NCBI GenBank assembly: GCA_022574555.1 | Contig: JACZRV010000003.1 | Location: forward strand, 1-32,000 | Direction: 5' to 3' | From: SAR324 cluster bacterium | Lineage (GTDB): Bacteria > SAR324 > JACQKK01 | DNA: 32,000 bases | Program-made: the position numbers and the translations under genes | Part shown: piece after piece, positions 1 through 6,885 of the stretch | How positions within the stretch are numbered: position 1 is the stretch's first letter | Layout: each line of letters opens with the position of its first letter | Notes under the pieces: generated by a model | Databases searched by the model: none | Told to the model about the DNA's origin: nothing | Seen by the model: the letters and a program-made list of their open reading frames with translations, nothing else

Positions 1-84
1 CATTAACAGAGGCTCATTAACAGAGGCCCATTAACAGAGGCTCATTAACAGAGGCCCATTAACAGAGGCCCATTAACAGAGGTT
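1..84. repeat. 14-bp tandem repeat, six copies
   Basis: Six head-to-tail copies of a 14-base unit, CATTAACAGAGGCY, run from the first base of the window to position 84; only the last two bases of each unit vary (CT, CC or TT). The array touches the window edge, so it may continue to the left. There are no spacers, so it is not a CRISPR array. It lies directly downstream of the stop codon of the minus-strand gene at 95-490. Confidence 0.95.
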
Positions 85-94
85 CAGCCGCGGT

Positions 95-490
95 TCAGGA
101 ATACTTGCTGCGCATCCGGCGCTCGTGCTCGGCTTCCCGGTCGCGCGCCCGCTCCTCCTCGATTTCCCTCAGCCAGTCCCGCTTGAAGCGCCCGCTGCGC
201 TGGGTGAACGATTCGTAAATCATCTCGGCGCGGCGGCGGAGAGTCTCCGCATCCTCTCCGACGGCGGCGATCTGGAGATCGGCCTGGTAGCGCGCCAAGG
301 GAAAATCGGTGTTGAGCACCGCGTCGGGGTGCATTCTGTGCTTCCGCAAAAAATCCAGTACAGCCTGCGCCGTCCAGTTGAATCGCTTGGCGATCTGATT
401 GGCGTTGACAAAGCGCACCTCTCCCTCGGGTGTCAGCCCCAAATAATAGAGGCAAAACATATCGAATGGGTCGGGCGTAATTTTCGGCAT
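95..490 (-). CDS. Conserved hypothetical protein, helix-turn-helix-like
   Basis: This encodes 131 residues starting at an ATG (MPKITPDPFD). Residues 28-58 (NANQIAKRFNWTAQAVLDFL and following) look like a helix-turn-helix or winged-helix segment, with a helix, a short turn and a second helix ending in a basic stretch. Residues 100-131 are very rich in Arg, Glu and Asp and should form a long charged helix. There is no signal peptide or membrane segment, so it is probably cytosolic. A DNA- or RNA-binding role is an inference from the helix pattern; I do not recognise the family. Its nearest neighbour on the right is a divergently transcribed ArsR gene about 250 bp away. Confidence 0.7.
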   Translation of the reverse strand: MPKITPDPFDMFCLYYLGLTPEGEVRFVNANQIAKRFNWTAQAVLDFLRKHRMHPDAVLNTDFPLARYQADLQIAAVGEDAETLRRRAEMIYESFTQRSGRFKRDWLREIEEERARDREAEHERRMRSKYS

Positions 491-689
491 TCCGTACCGT
501 GTTCAATGGTCTACTCCTACCGTACCAATTCTCTGCCAATGATGCAGCACCGTCATAGCCTCAAGTATCGGCCAAGGGGATGGCATGGTTCAGCCAACCC
601 ACCAAGGGATAGCGCCGACCTCCAAATCCTGGGGCAGACGCGGCTGGGCCGCGAGCGCCAGACAGAGCGTTCTTTGGAAACATCCACAC

Positions 690-733
690 TTATAAAGTTG
701 TTGACTTATCATATTATCGAATTATAAGGTTGT
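690..733 (+). promoter_or_regulatory. Promoter and direct-repeat operator of the arsR-type gene
   Basis: A -35 box TTGACT (701-706) and a -10-like TATAAG (723-728) lie 16 bp apart, just before the ATG at 740, so the transcript would be nearly leaderless. Two copies of TTATAARGTTGT (690-701 and 722-733) flank and overlap these boxes, 32 bp apart. This spacing suits an operator on which the ArsR protein represses its own promoter. The binding is inferred. Confidence 0.55.
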
Positions 734-739
734 CATACC

Positions 740-1087
740 ATGAGTGATTCTGAGCTCGCGGAAGTGTTCGCCGCGTTGGCCGCCGAACCGCGCCTGAAGC
801 TGCTGCGCCTGATGCAGGGTAAGACCCTGCGGTGCCAAGATCCGTCGCGCTGCGACCTCTCGGAGCGGTGTTGTAACGTCTCTGAACTGGCCGAGAGCCT
901 GAACCTGAACCTGGCGACGATTTCGCATCATCTGAAGGAGCTGCGCCGTGCGGGTCTGATACGCACGGAGCGCCGTGGCCGGTTTATCTTTTGCAGCATC
1001 CGGCCCGAGATGATGCGCCGTCTGGCCGAACTGTTCGGCCAAATCGCGGAGGACTGCAGCTCCAACGTGCAGGCCGCGCAGCCATAG
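740..1087 (+). CDS. ArsR/SmtB-family metal-responsive repressor, Cys-rich
   Basis: This 115-residue protein is a winged-helix ArsR/SmtB repressor. Known members bind operator DNA as dimers and release it when they bind metal or another effector. Residues 46-69 form the recognition HTH (NVSELAES then LATISHHLKELRRAGLI), followed by the wing near residues 75-87. Six cysteines are visible: 32, 38, 44, 45, 85 and 106. The cluster C32-x5-C38-x5-C44-C45 just before the HTH is longer than the usual ArsR CVC box and could bind a thiophilic metal or sense redox state. A promoter with direct repeats lies immediately upstream. The next gene downstream, 120 bp away, was a cytochrome P460-type gene that is now interrupted, so that gene may have been the regulated target. 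Confidence 0.85.
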   Translation: MSDSELAEVFAALAAEPRLKLLRLMQGKTLRCQDPSRCDLSERCCNVSELAESLNLNLATISHHLKELRRAGLIRTERRGRFIFCSIRPEMMRRLAELFGQIAEDCSSNVQAAQP

Positions 1088-1209
1088 GCGGTCGCCAATC
1101 GCAGGCAGCTTCGAGTCCTCGTACACCCGGAATGGAGGAACTCTGGGCTTCGGGGCCGCGAAGGCCTTCGGCACCGGAAACACGCTTTATCGAACCATAG
1201 GAGACAGCC

Positions 1210-1464
1210 ATGACACGAAAATTGCGCTTCGGTCTGGGCACCGGCCTCGTACTGGCCACGGCCGCGACGATGATCACGGCGGCGATCGCGATGGATCACG
1301 CGGGTATCCTGCAGGCGGCCCCTTCGTTCGGCCAGTCAGAGGACATTGAACTAGCAAAACATTGGGGGTGTCTGTTGACACAACGTCACACCATCGCAAG
1401 GAGTGACGGCGCGCGGGGTTGGTCGAAAAACATCGGAGAGGACGGTTTAATTATTGCCCGCTGA
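1210..1464 (+). pseudogene. Cytochrome P460-type gene, 5' fragment with signal peptide
   Basis: An 84-codon open frame begins at ATG 1210 behind a good Shine-Dalgarno (AGGAG, 1199-1203). The first 27 residues are a clear export signal: a basic start, then a hydrophobic core ending in alanines. Residues 40-52 (FGQSEDIELAKH) resemble the start of mature P460-family proteins. After about position 1365 the sequence stops looking like the family and runs to a stop at 1462-1464. The matching C-terminal part, with its heme motif, is at 3036-3251. I read both as halves of one gene split by foreign DNA, with roughly 70 middle residues lost. The family assignment rests mainly on the C-terminal half. 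Confidence 0.6.
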
Positions 1465-1491
1465 ATACAGAAGTGATGTGTCAACCAGCAC
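1368..1491. repeat. Short inverted-repeat element at the gene break
   Basis: Bases 1368-1384 and the complement of 1475-1491 match at 13 of 17 positions and share a perfect nine-base core GTTGACACA / TGTGTCAAC (1374-1382 and 1477-1485). The 124-bp unit has no transposase. It begins exactly where the P460-type reading frame loses its homology, so it may be a miniature element or the remains of an insertion-sequence end. Confidence 0.4.
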
Positions 1492-1604
1492 GTCTATTTG
1501 AAGAACTCTCCGTCTGAGGACAATCCCATCATGGGGCAGGCCGAGAATTGCTTAAGATGTGATTCCGTAATCTGTTAACTAAAAGCAACATCAGGAGAGA
1601 TATC

Positions 1605-2978
1605 ATGCGTTGGTCAACTACCGTACCAGGCCCAAAAAGTTTCTTTCTTCTAAGCTCAATAGTGGTTTGTGTGATTATCTTCGCACTGGCCTATAGCGGA
1701 GATGAGAAGATTGTAAAAGCAGCAGATAAACAAGCCATGATGGAAATGGTGAAACTAGCTCCTGCGCGGGGATACCTCGAAGCCCATAAAGGTGTTGAGC
1801 ACCCACTTGAAATTGTCGGCGGCCCTATCCGCGTCCATGTTACTCAGGACGTTGGCGGAGTGTTTGTCGCCCTCCCCTCTGTACGGAGGCTGGATCCGAA
1901 TGTGGTCGGAACGCCAAAGTATCCACGCGCGTTCGGTGGCGCCCCTCTAATCAATGGAATCCCGTTGTCGATGCGCAAAGTAGAGGACGGTAAATACACA
2001 ACTACGACGGTGAAGACTCCAACAGGCGATCTGAATCACATAGTCCTCCCGAATGGCCGGATGAAATTAGAAGCATTGGACGTGACTGCGACCGATGCGG
2101 CCACGACAAACGATCAAGTCAAATTTGAGGCCACCTGGCAAGACAGAGACGGTAATACCTATGGGGTTACCTGCTGTAAGAAGATGATCCCACACGGAAA
2201 TGAGATGCCCACCTTCGGCGGTGTGGTAACGAACCACATGCTGCACGGATTTACTCGCCTGTGGACAGCGATGATGCCAACATTCTTTACGTACGTCGCA
2301 TTCTGGGGAGTTGGCGATATTCTGAAGAACGGGGAGGTCGTGGATGAGTCGAGGCTGATTCACGGCATGCTTACCGAGTACATCCGTACTGAAGGGTACA
2401 AGATGGCGTTCGACCATCAAGTTACGCCCACTCGCTTGCACTTCCACGTCATGGTATTCCCCGTGAAGACGGATGCACAAGGCCACTTTATGAAGGCACC
2501 AATCAAGACAGGTTTTATGCTGCCCAATGGGAAGCAGCTCCCTTTCTGGCATGTGATGTTTGAGAACCTAAAGATAGATTCCGAGCGTGATGTTTCACTA
2601 TCGCGGGCAGAATCGTATGACCGCGATGGTGTCGGCTCTATCGCTAAATTGGCGCGCTATCATATCTCTGGATCAGAGACGACGGTAATATTGACCAACA
2701 AACTTACCTTCGAAAAATCCGTGGTGCAAATCAAGATCGGTGATAAAGTGCGATGGAAAAATACCTCCGATCTCGTGCATTCAGTTACGGTTGATCCTGA
2801 ACTCGCGGCACTAAAAGAGAACGTCCAGCTCCCAAACGGCGCGGAAACTTTTAACTCCGGTGACTTGCTTCCAGGAGAGGAGTTCTCCCACACTTTCACC
2901 GTACCTGGCACGTACAAGTACTTCTGCATTCCCCATGAGGGGGCAAAGATGCTGGGAACAGTTGTTGTATCTAGTTAG
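1605..2978 (+). CDS. Exported protein with C-terminal plastocyanin-like copper domain
   Basis: This encodes 457 residues, starting at an ATG behind the Shine-Dalgarno AGGAGA. A hydrophobic segment at residues 13-30 should export or anchor it. Residues 40-345 form a region I do not recognise; it contains a Cys-Cys pair (190-191) followed by H197, and a string of histidines including H211, H214, H279 and H281. Residues 365-457 are a cupredoxin: H392, C441, H444 and M449 give the plastocyanin-type ligand pattern (His, then C-x2-H-x4-M) of a type 1 copper site. A periplasmic electron-transfer role is likely; the N-terminal activity is unknown. The gene is visibly less GC-rich than its neighbours and sits between the two halves of a cytochrome P460-type gene, which points to acquisition by transfer. 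Confidence 0.8.
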   Translation: MRWSTTVPGPKSFFLLSSIVVCVIIFALAYSGDEKIVKAADKQAMMEMVKLAPARGYLEAHKGVEHPLEIVGGPIRVHVTQDVGGVFVALPSVRRLDPNVVGTPKYPRAFGGAPLINGIPLSMRKVEDGKYTTTTVKTPTGDLNHIVLPNGRMKLEALDVTATDAATTNDQVKFEATWQDRDGNTYGVTCCKKMIPHGNEMPTFGGVVTNHMLHGFTRLWTAMMPTFFTYVAFWGVGDILKNGEVVDESRLIHGMLTEYIRTEGYKMAFDHQVTPTRLHFHVMVFPVKTDAQGHFMKAPIKTGFMLPNGKQLPFWHVMFENLKIDSERDVSLSRAESYDRDGVGSIAKLARYHISGSETTVILTNKLTFEKSVVQIKIGDKVRWKNTSDLVHSVTVDPELAALKENVQLPNGAETFNSGDLLPGEEFSHTFTVPGTYKYFCIPHEGAKMLGTVVVSS

Positions 2979-2990
2979 CTAGCTAACTAG
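2971..2990. repeat. Perfect 20-bp palindrome over a stop codon
   Basis: Bases 2971-2990 are a perfect self-complementary palindrome built of CTAG and AGCT steps. It covers the TAG stop of the cupredoxin gene (2976-2978). It lacks a T-tract and an unpaired loop, so it is not a typical intrinsic terminator. It lies about 45 bp before the P460-type homology resumes and may mark the end of the inserted segment. Confidence 0.6.
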
Positions 2991-3035
2991 CTATCTAAAT
3001 TTCTCTGACTGGTTCGCTAAACGATAATTCCAATA

Positions 3036-3251
3036 TACAACCCGCGGCGCAACCTGGCGATCGTGGCGGTCATGTTCCAGCGTCAGGCGGGCTACGATCC
3101 CGATCATGACGACTGGTTCTATGTGCGCTTCGACGGCAAGGGCCAGCCCACTGCACCAAAAGGCGTCCCCTTCGCCGGGCGCGTGCCCAAATGCATCACC
3201 TGCCACCAGGCGGCCCCGGGCAATGACTTCATCTACAGCTACACGCGCTGA
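3036..3251 (+). pseudogene. Cytochrome P460-type gene, 3' fragment with heme motif
   Basis: From about 3036 the frame reads YNPRRNLAIVAVMFQRQAGY and continues to a stop at 3249-3251. It contains the c-type heme-binding motif CITCH (3192-3206) and a closing DFIYSYTR typical of the C terminus of cytochrome P460-family proteins. These periplasmic heme enzymes are known for oxidising hydroxylamine-type substrates or detoxifying nitrogen oxides. An in-frame stop at 3018 and the absence of an export signal mean this fragment cannot make a functional exported cytochrome. Its missing start is the fragment at 1210. A GTG at 3063 could start a 62-residue peptide but has no convincing role. Confidence 0.65.
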
Positions 3252-3376
3252 CCGTCGCCACGCCGACAGGTCGTGTTTTGCTCCATGACCGTCAATGGGG
3301 TAGGAGGGAAGGTAATATTCGCGGAGGCCGCCGGTTTGGTGTCTCTTAGAACCGTCAATGCCGAAAGGAACCGATC

Positions 3377-3711
3377 ATGCCCGGGGTCCTGGTATTCGGC
3401 GCCAAGGCCGGTCTCGACCTGACCTGCCGCGCCGAGGCCCTGGCCAGGGGCGTGGCCAACAGCGAGGTCTTCCGCATCATCTGCCCAAGGTGCTCTCGGG
3501 ACATCTGGAGCCGGGGGCCCGGGCCACGGTGCGGCTCAAGGACCTCACCTACATCGCCCAGAGCATGGAATTCCTGGGCATCTCCCTGCCGGTGGTGGAC
3601 CTTGTGCGCGATTTGCATCAGAATCTCATTGATGTGGTCTATGGTGATGAGAACCACAGCGCCATCGTGCGCGTCTTCGAGATGCGCGCTGGTGTGGAAG
3701 CCCGGGGGTAA
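3377..3711 (+). pseudogene. 3-hydroxyacid dehydrogenase (HIBADH/GarR type), C-terminal remnant
   Basis: The remnant starts with VLVFGAKAGLDL and continues as GVANSEVFRII in one frame. It then resumes in another frame as LPKVLSGHLEPGARATVRLK and ends with VVDLVRDLHQNL and DENHSAIVRVFE. Joined, these match the C-terminal helical domain (NAD_binding_11) of the 3-hydroxyisobutyrate / tartronate semialdehyde reductase family. The change of frame near 3478-3484 fits loss of one base. The whole N-terminal NAD-binding Rossmann domain is absent, so no active enzyme can be made. It lies 125 bp after the P460 fragment, in keeping with a decaying region. Confidence 0.65.
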
Positions 3712-3730
3712 ATGCGGCTAGTGCGTTGCG

Positions 3731-4363
3731 ATGGTACGGATCGTCATACTCTTGGGCCTGGTGATCTTGACCGGGAACAGTTGTGCCCAGTTCGGGTTGC
3801 CGCCACTGCCGCGGGAATGGCGAGGCGCAGCCGGGGTCGAGGGAGATCTGTTCATCGTCTATGACCCCGACGCCGTTCTCGGGTTGGGCCACACGGGCTT
3901 GATCCTCGCCGAGCCGGGGGGCGAGGGCTGGGTGCGCTACGATCAGTACGCCTCGGCGGAGATCGAGTATGCGAGGCGTGCGCGGAGGGGCGAGGCGGGG
4001 TTCGCGGAGGGCATCACGGCGCGCCTGCCCTCCATCTTCGGCTTCACCAAGGAACTGGTGATCCGCCGCCTGGGGCAAAATCCGGGCGACCTGGTGGGTT
4101 CCTGGGAGTATGCGGTGCCGGTGCGGATCGATCCGTCGTTGCGGGCGAGAATCCATCGCGCCGCCGAAACTCGATACGCCGAGGCCGCCACCCTGGAGCA
4201 GGCGGAAGCGCGCACCTATTACCTGCTCACGAACAACTGCCAGCACTTCTTGCGCGATCTGCTCCGCGCCGGCGATCTGGCCGAGGAACACTACTTCCCC
4301 AAGAATCTGGTATGGGCCTACCTGGAGCGCTATGTGGACCGCTCCGGGGTTACCGCGCCTTAA
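3731..4363 (+). CDS. Secreted protein with possible permuted papain-like (LRAT/NlpC-type) fold
   Basis: This encodes 210 residues. Residues 1-18 are a hydrophobic export signal ending in a cysteine (C18); the GNSC before it is only a weak lipobox, so lipoprotein status is uncertain. H54 in GHTGLIL and C170 in TNNCQHFLRDLL resemble the His-first, Cys-second order of circularly permuted papain-fold enzymes such as LRAT-like and related NlpC/P60 proteins, where an N-C-E/Q-H-F motif holds the catalytic cysteine. If so, it could be an amidase, peptidase or acyltransferase acting outside the inner membrane. The fold call rests on these two motifs only. It starts 20 bp after the dehydrogenase remnant and is convergent with the DoxX gene at 4403. 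Confidence 0.65.
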   Translation: MVRIVILLGLVILTGNSCAQFGLPPLPREWRGAAGVEGDLFIVYDPDAVLGLGHTGLILAEPGGEGWVRYDQYASAEIEYARRARRGEAGFAEGITARLPSIFGFTKELVIRRLGQNPGDLVGSWEYAVPVRIDPSLRARIHRAAETRYAEAATLEQAEARTYYLLTNNCQHFLRDLLRAGDLAEEHYFPKNLVWAYLERYVDRSGVTAP

Positions 4364-4364
4364 G

Positions 4365-4387
4365 GGTGCGCACTACCGGAGCGCACC
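4365..4387. terminator. Hairpin between convergent genes
   Basis: GGTGCGC (4365-4371) pairs perfectly with GCGCACC (4381-4387) across a nine-base loop, immediately after the stop codon at 4361-4363 and before the convergent gene ending at 4403. There is no T-tract on either strand, so its strength as an intrinsic terminator is doubtful. Confidence 0.4.
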
Positions 4388-4402
4388 GCAAAAGCAGGGC
4401 CG

Positions 4403-4837
4403 TCATTGAAGCCAGATCTTGTCCGGGAAGAACTTGGCGGCCAAGCTTCGCGGGCCAGAGCCGTTGGCGATGAAGAAGATCCCCAAGGCGACCATCAGGA
4501 TGTCGACGCGCACGTCGTTCCAACCTTGGGTCATCAGTACCGGCCTGACGTATACAACAATAAGCGCGAATTCTACGATGATCCACACCGACAAGAGCCG
4601 GGTGAATACCCCGAGTATGATCGCGATTCCACCGAAGAACTCGAGCAGCGGCACCAAATACGCCAACAGGGGTATGGCGAAGAGATCGATTTTCGTGAAA
4701 AAGCCAGCTACGCCTTCAAATCCGAAGACGAACAACTTAAAATAGCCGGAGACCACCAGGACCACGCCCAGCACGACGCGCAGGATGAGATAACCGGTGT
4801 CCTTTTGGCTATCGAACCAAGTAAACAATCCATTCAT
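4403..4837 (-). CDS. DoxX-family inner-membrane protein
   Basis: This encodes 144 residues. The ATG at 4837 (MNGLFTWFDSQKDTGYLILR) was chosen because AGGAGGAATTTCG lies directly upstream, although the frame is open further. Four hydrophobic helices, the spacing LVLVVSGYFKLFVFG, the pattern PLLEFFGGIAIILGVFTR and the closing FFIANGSGPRSL are characteristic of the DoxX / SURF4-related family. These are small four-helix inner-membrane proteins, some linked to redox or thiosulfate metabolism but mostly without a proven reaction. The next gene upstream on the same strand, 94 bp away, is a clear paralogue, so the pair probably arose by tandem duplication and may be cotranscribed. Confidence 0.85.
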   Translation of the reverse strand: MNGLFTWFDSQKDTGYLILRVVLGVVLVVSGYFKLFVFGFEGVAGFFTKIDLFAIPLLAYLVPLLEFFGGIAIILGVFTRLLSVWIIVEFALIVVYVRPVLMTQGWNDVRVDILMVALGIFFIANGSGPRSLAAKFFPDKIWLQ

Positions 4838-4931
4838 CGAAATTCCTCCTTTGTCTGAGTTCCGGGCCGCCTGTGTACGGCGAGGCGGCTTTCCCTTCCC
4901 GCTGCAGATCCGTTCCGCGCCAACGCGCGTT

Positions 4932-5357
4932 CTACTTACGGAAAAGTAATCTGTCCAGCGCCATTCTGCCACCCCCGTGCGTGATCAACAAGATCGCCAT
5001 GGCGGCGAGAGTAAGATCGATCCGCACCGATTTCCATACGCCGCTACCGCCCACCAGTATTGGTTTATAATGAATACTGATGTAAACGAATTGAATTGCG
5101 ATCAGGATCGCCACATAGCGGGTAAAGAGCCCCAACAAGATGGCAATGCCCCCGAAGAATTCCAGAACTGGGACGAGAATTCCGAACAACGGGGACAATA
5201 CGATGCCACGGCCGGCAAGATAGCCGGTGAATTCCGATATTCCGCTCCCGAAGAGCTTCTGATAGCCTGCAACGATCAGGATTGTGGCCAGGATCACACG
5301 CAGTATCAGTATCGAGGTATCTCTTTGGCCCTCAAACCAACTCAGTATTCTGTTCAT
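4932..5357 (-). CDS. DoxX-family inner-membrane protein, paralogue
   Basis: This encodes 141 residues starting MNRILSWFEGQRDTSILILR, closely parallel to the start of the protein at 4403-4837. It has the same four-helix layout, the GYQKLFGSG loop, the VPVLEFFGGIAILLGLFTR motif and the ITHGGGRMALDRLLF end. The Shine-Dalgarno is weak. It should sit in the inner membrane; the function of this family branch is not established. Being first of the two on the minus strand, it probably carries the shared promoter in the 260-bp gap to the divergent hydrolase gene at 5619. Confidence 0.85.
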   Translation of the reverse strand: MNRILSWFEGQRDTSILILRVILATILIVAGYQKLFGSGISEFTGYLAGRGIVLSPLFGILVPVLEFFGGIAILLGLFTRYVAILIAIQFVYISIHYKPILVGGSGVWKSVRIDLTLAAMAILLITHGGGRMALDRLLFRK

Positions 5358-5618
5358 GGTGGTTGCGCCTGCGGCGGAAATCGGAGAAAACCCGGGAACC
5401 AGTCATCTTACCGTTCAATGGTTGAGTAATTTCGCTCGGGCCCCCGCATAGCTGCTGTAACGTGCCCCACAGAGCAAAATGTGCAACCACACGGCAATAC
5501 CTTAGCCGTACGCTGGGGAAATGAAAAGGCGTGCCGAGCCGCGTGCTCTGCTCAATCCAATGGGGCCAACGGGGAATCCCGCGCAATAAATCGCTGATTG
5601 GGGAAGGTGAAAGGCCCG

Positions 5619-6797
5619 ATGACATCCCGGCAATCCAGCGACGAAGATCCGTTAAACGTAATATGGCATGGCGATCCGAACGCGGCCGATATGTCGCGGA
5701 AGAAGCTGATGGAGGGGATTGCCGCGCTGGAGGCAGGACGGAAAAGCGGCCGGCACCCGGGCGCCCAGCTATACGTATCGCGCTACGGCCGTCCGGTGCT
5801 GGAATTCGCATGCGGGGATACCCTTGCACGCGGCCCCATGCGTACCGATTCGCTGACGTCATGGTTTTCCGCCTCCAAACCCCTGACGGCCATGGCGATC
5901 GCAATTCTGATCGACCGTGACGAAATTCGGCTGGACGATCCCGTGTGCAAATTCTTGCCCGGATTCGGAAACGGCAAGGAGCGCTGCACCATACGACACG
6001 TGTTGACCCACCAGGGGGGCTTCGCCAATGCGCTGCCGAACGAGAGCGATCTTGCATGGGACGAGATCGTCGAGACGATCTGCGCCGCCGCGGCTGAATA
6101 TGAGCCGGGAACGAAGGCCGGATACCATCCCACAACGGGTTGGTATATATTGGGCGAACTGGTGCGCGTGGCCGATGGCCGGCCGATCGACCATTTCCTG
6201 CGAGCGGAAATCTTCGATCCCCTGGGCATGGCCGAAAGTCACATGGGCATCGGTCCAGCCGAGCAAAAATCGCTTGCGGGGAGGCTGGCCCGCACCGTCA
6301 ATGGCCGCTCCGAGCGGCCCGCCTTCGCCAGCGAAAAGTTCGTCGAGCGCTGGAACAGCGAGCAGGAAATCGCGCGGGTCAATCCGGGAGGCGGCATCCG
6401 CGGTCCGGCGCGGGACCTGGGCCGATTCTACGAGATGCTGCTGGCCGGCGGAAAGGTTGGGGAACGGCATATCGTGAACCGTGGCACCGTGGATCTTTTT
6501 ACCGCCTGTCATCGGTGGGGATTGCCGGATTTGACCCTCGCCAATGCCGTACTGGCCTGGGGCCTGGGATTCGCCCTGCACGGGAATGCCGACATGCCTT
6601 TGGCGGCTTCCCGGCGGGTTTTCGGACATCCGGGTATGGTCTCCTCGATCGGCATGGCCGATCCGGAGCGGAGACTGGTCTGCGTGATCATCACCACCGG
6701 ATTTCTGGATCCGCTGACCAACGCGCGCCGGCTGCGCGAGGTGGCCGGCGCCGTGGTGGAAGCTTGTGGCCGAGGCGGAACGAACGACCATGAGTAA
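5619..6797 (+). CDS. Serine beta-lactamase-fold hydrolase (class C / EstB-like)
   Basis: This encodes 392 residues. I chose the ATG at 5619, which follows a GAAAGG, over an in-frame TTG at 5598. The catalytic motifs of the serine beta-lactamase / penicillin-binding-protein-like family are present: S84-A-S-K87 (the nucleophile and general base of SxxK), a tyrosine at 169 in YHPTTGW in place of the Y-x-N motif, and a C-terminal HPG (337-339) where the K-T/S-G triad or its H-x-G variant belongs. The HPG form is typical of esterases and peptidases of this fold rather than true beta-lactamases. There is no evident signal peptide, so a cytosolic esterase or amidase is more likely. The next gene, a FIST sensor, follows after 88 bp on the same strand. 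Confidence 0.85.
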   Translation: MTSRQSSDEDPLNVIWHGDPNAADMSRKKLMEGIAALEAGRKSGRHPGAQLYVSRYGRPVLEFACGDTLARGPMRTDSLTSWFSASKPLTAMAIAILIDRDEIRLDDPVCKFLPGFGNGKERCTIRHVLTHQGGFANALPNESDLAWDEIVETICAAAAEYEPGTKAGYHPTTGWYILGELVRVADGRPIDHFLRAEIFDPLGMAESHMGIGPAEQKSLAGRLARTVNGRSERPAFASEKFVERWNSEQEIARVNPGGGIRGPARDLGRFYEMLLAGGKVGERHIVNRGTVDLFTACHRWGLPDLTLANAVLAWGLGFALHGNADMPLAASRRVFGHPGMVSSIGMADPERRLVCVIITTGFLDPLTNARRLREVAGAVVEACGRGGTNDHE

Positions 6798-6885
6798 CGG
6801 GCTCCTGCGGCGAATGGTAGCCCGGATTGGTAGGGTATCCAGGACTCAGGGTTAGAACGAGACCACCTTGCACGGAGGATAGCGG

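Noticed and set aside
1-84. Possible CRISPR array
   Set aside because: The 14-bp units are joined head to tail without spacers and no cas genes are nearby.
1605-2978. Nitrous-oxide reductase or multicopper oxidase
   Set aside because: Only one type 1 copper site is visible; the His-x-His sets of multicopper oxidases and the CuA motif are absent.
5859-6791. Long open frame on the minus strand under the hydrolase gene
   Set aside because: It is antisense to a gene with clear catalytic motifs; such frames are common in GC-rich DNA and this one has no motif or ribosome site.
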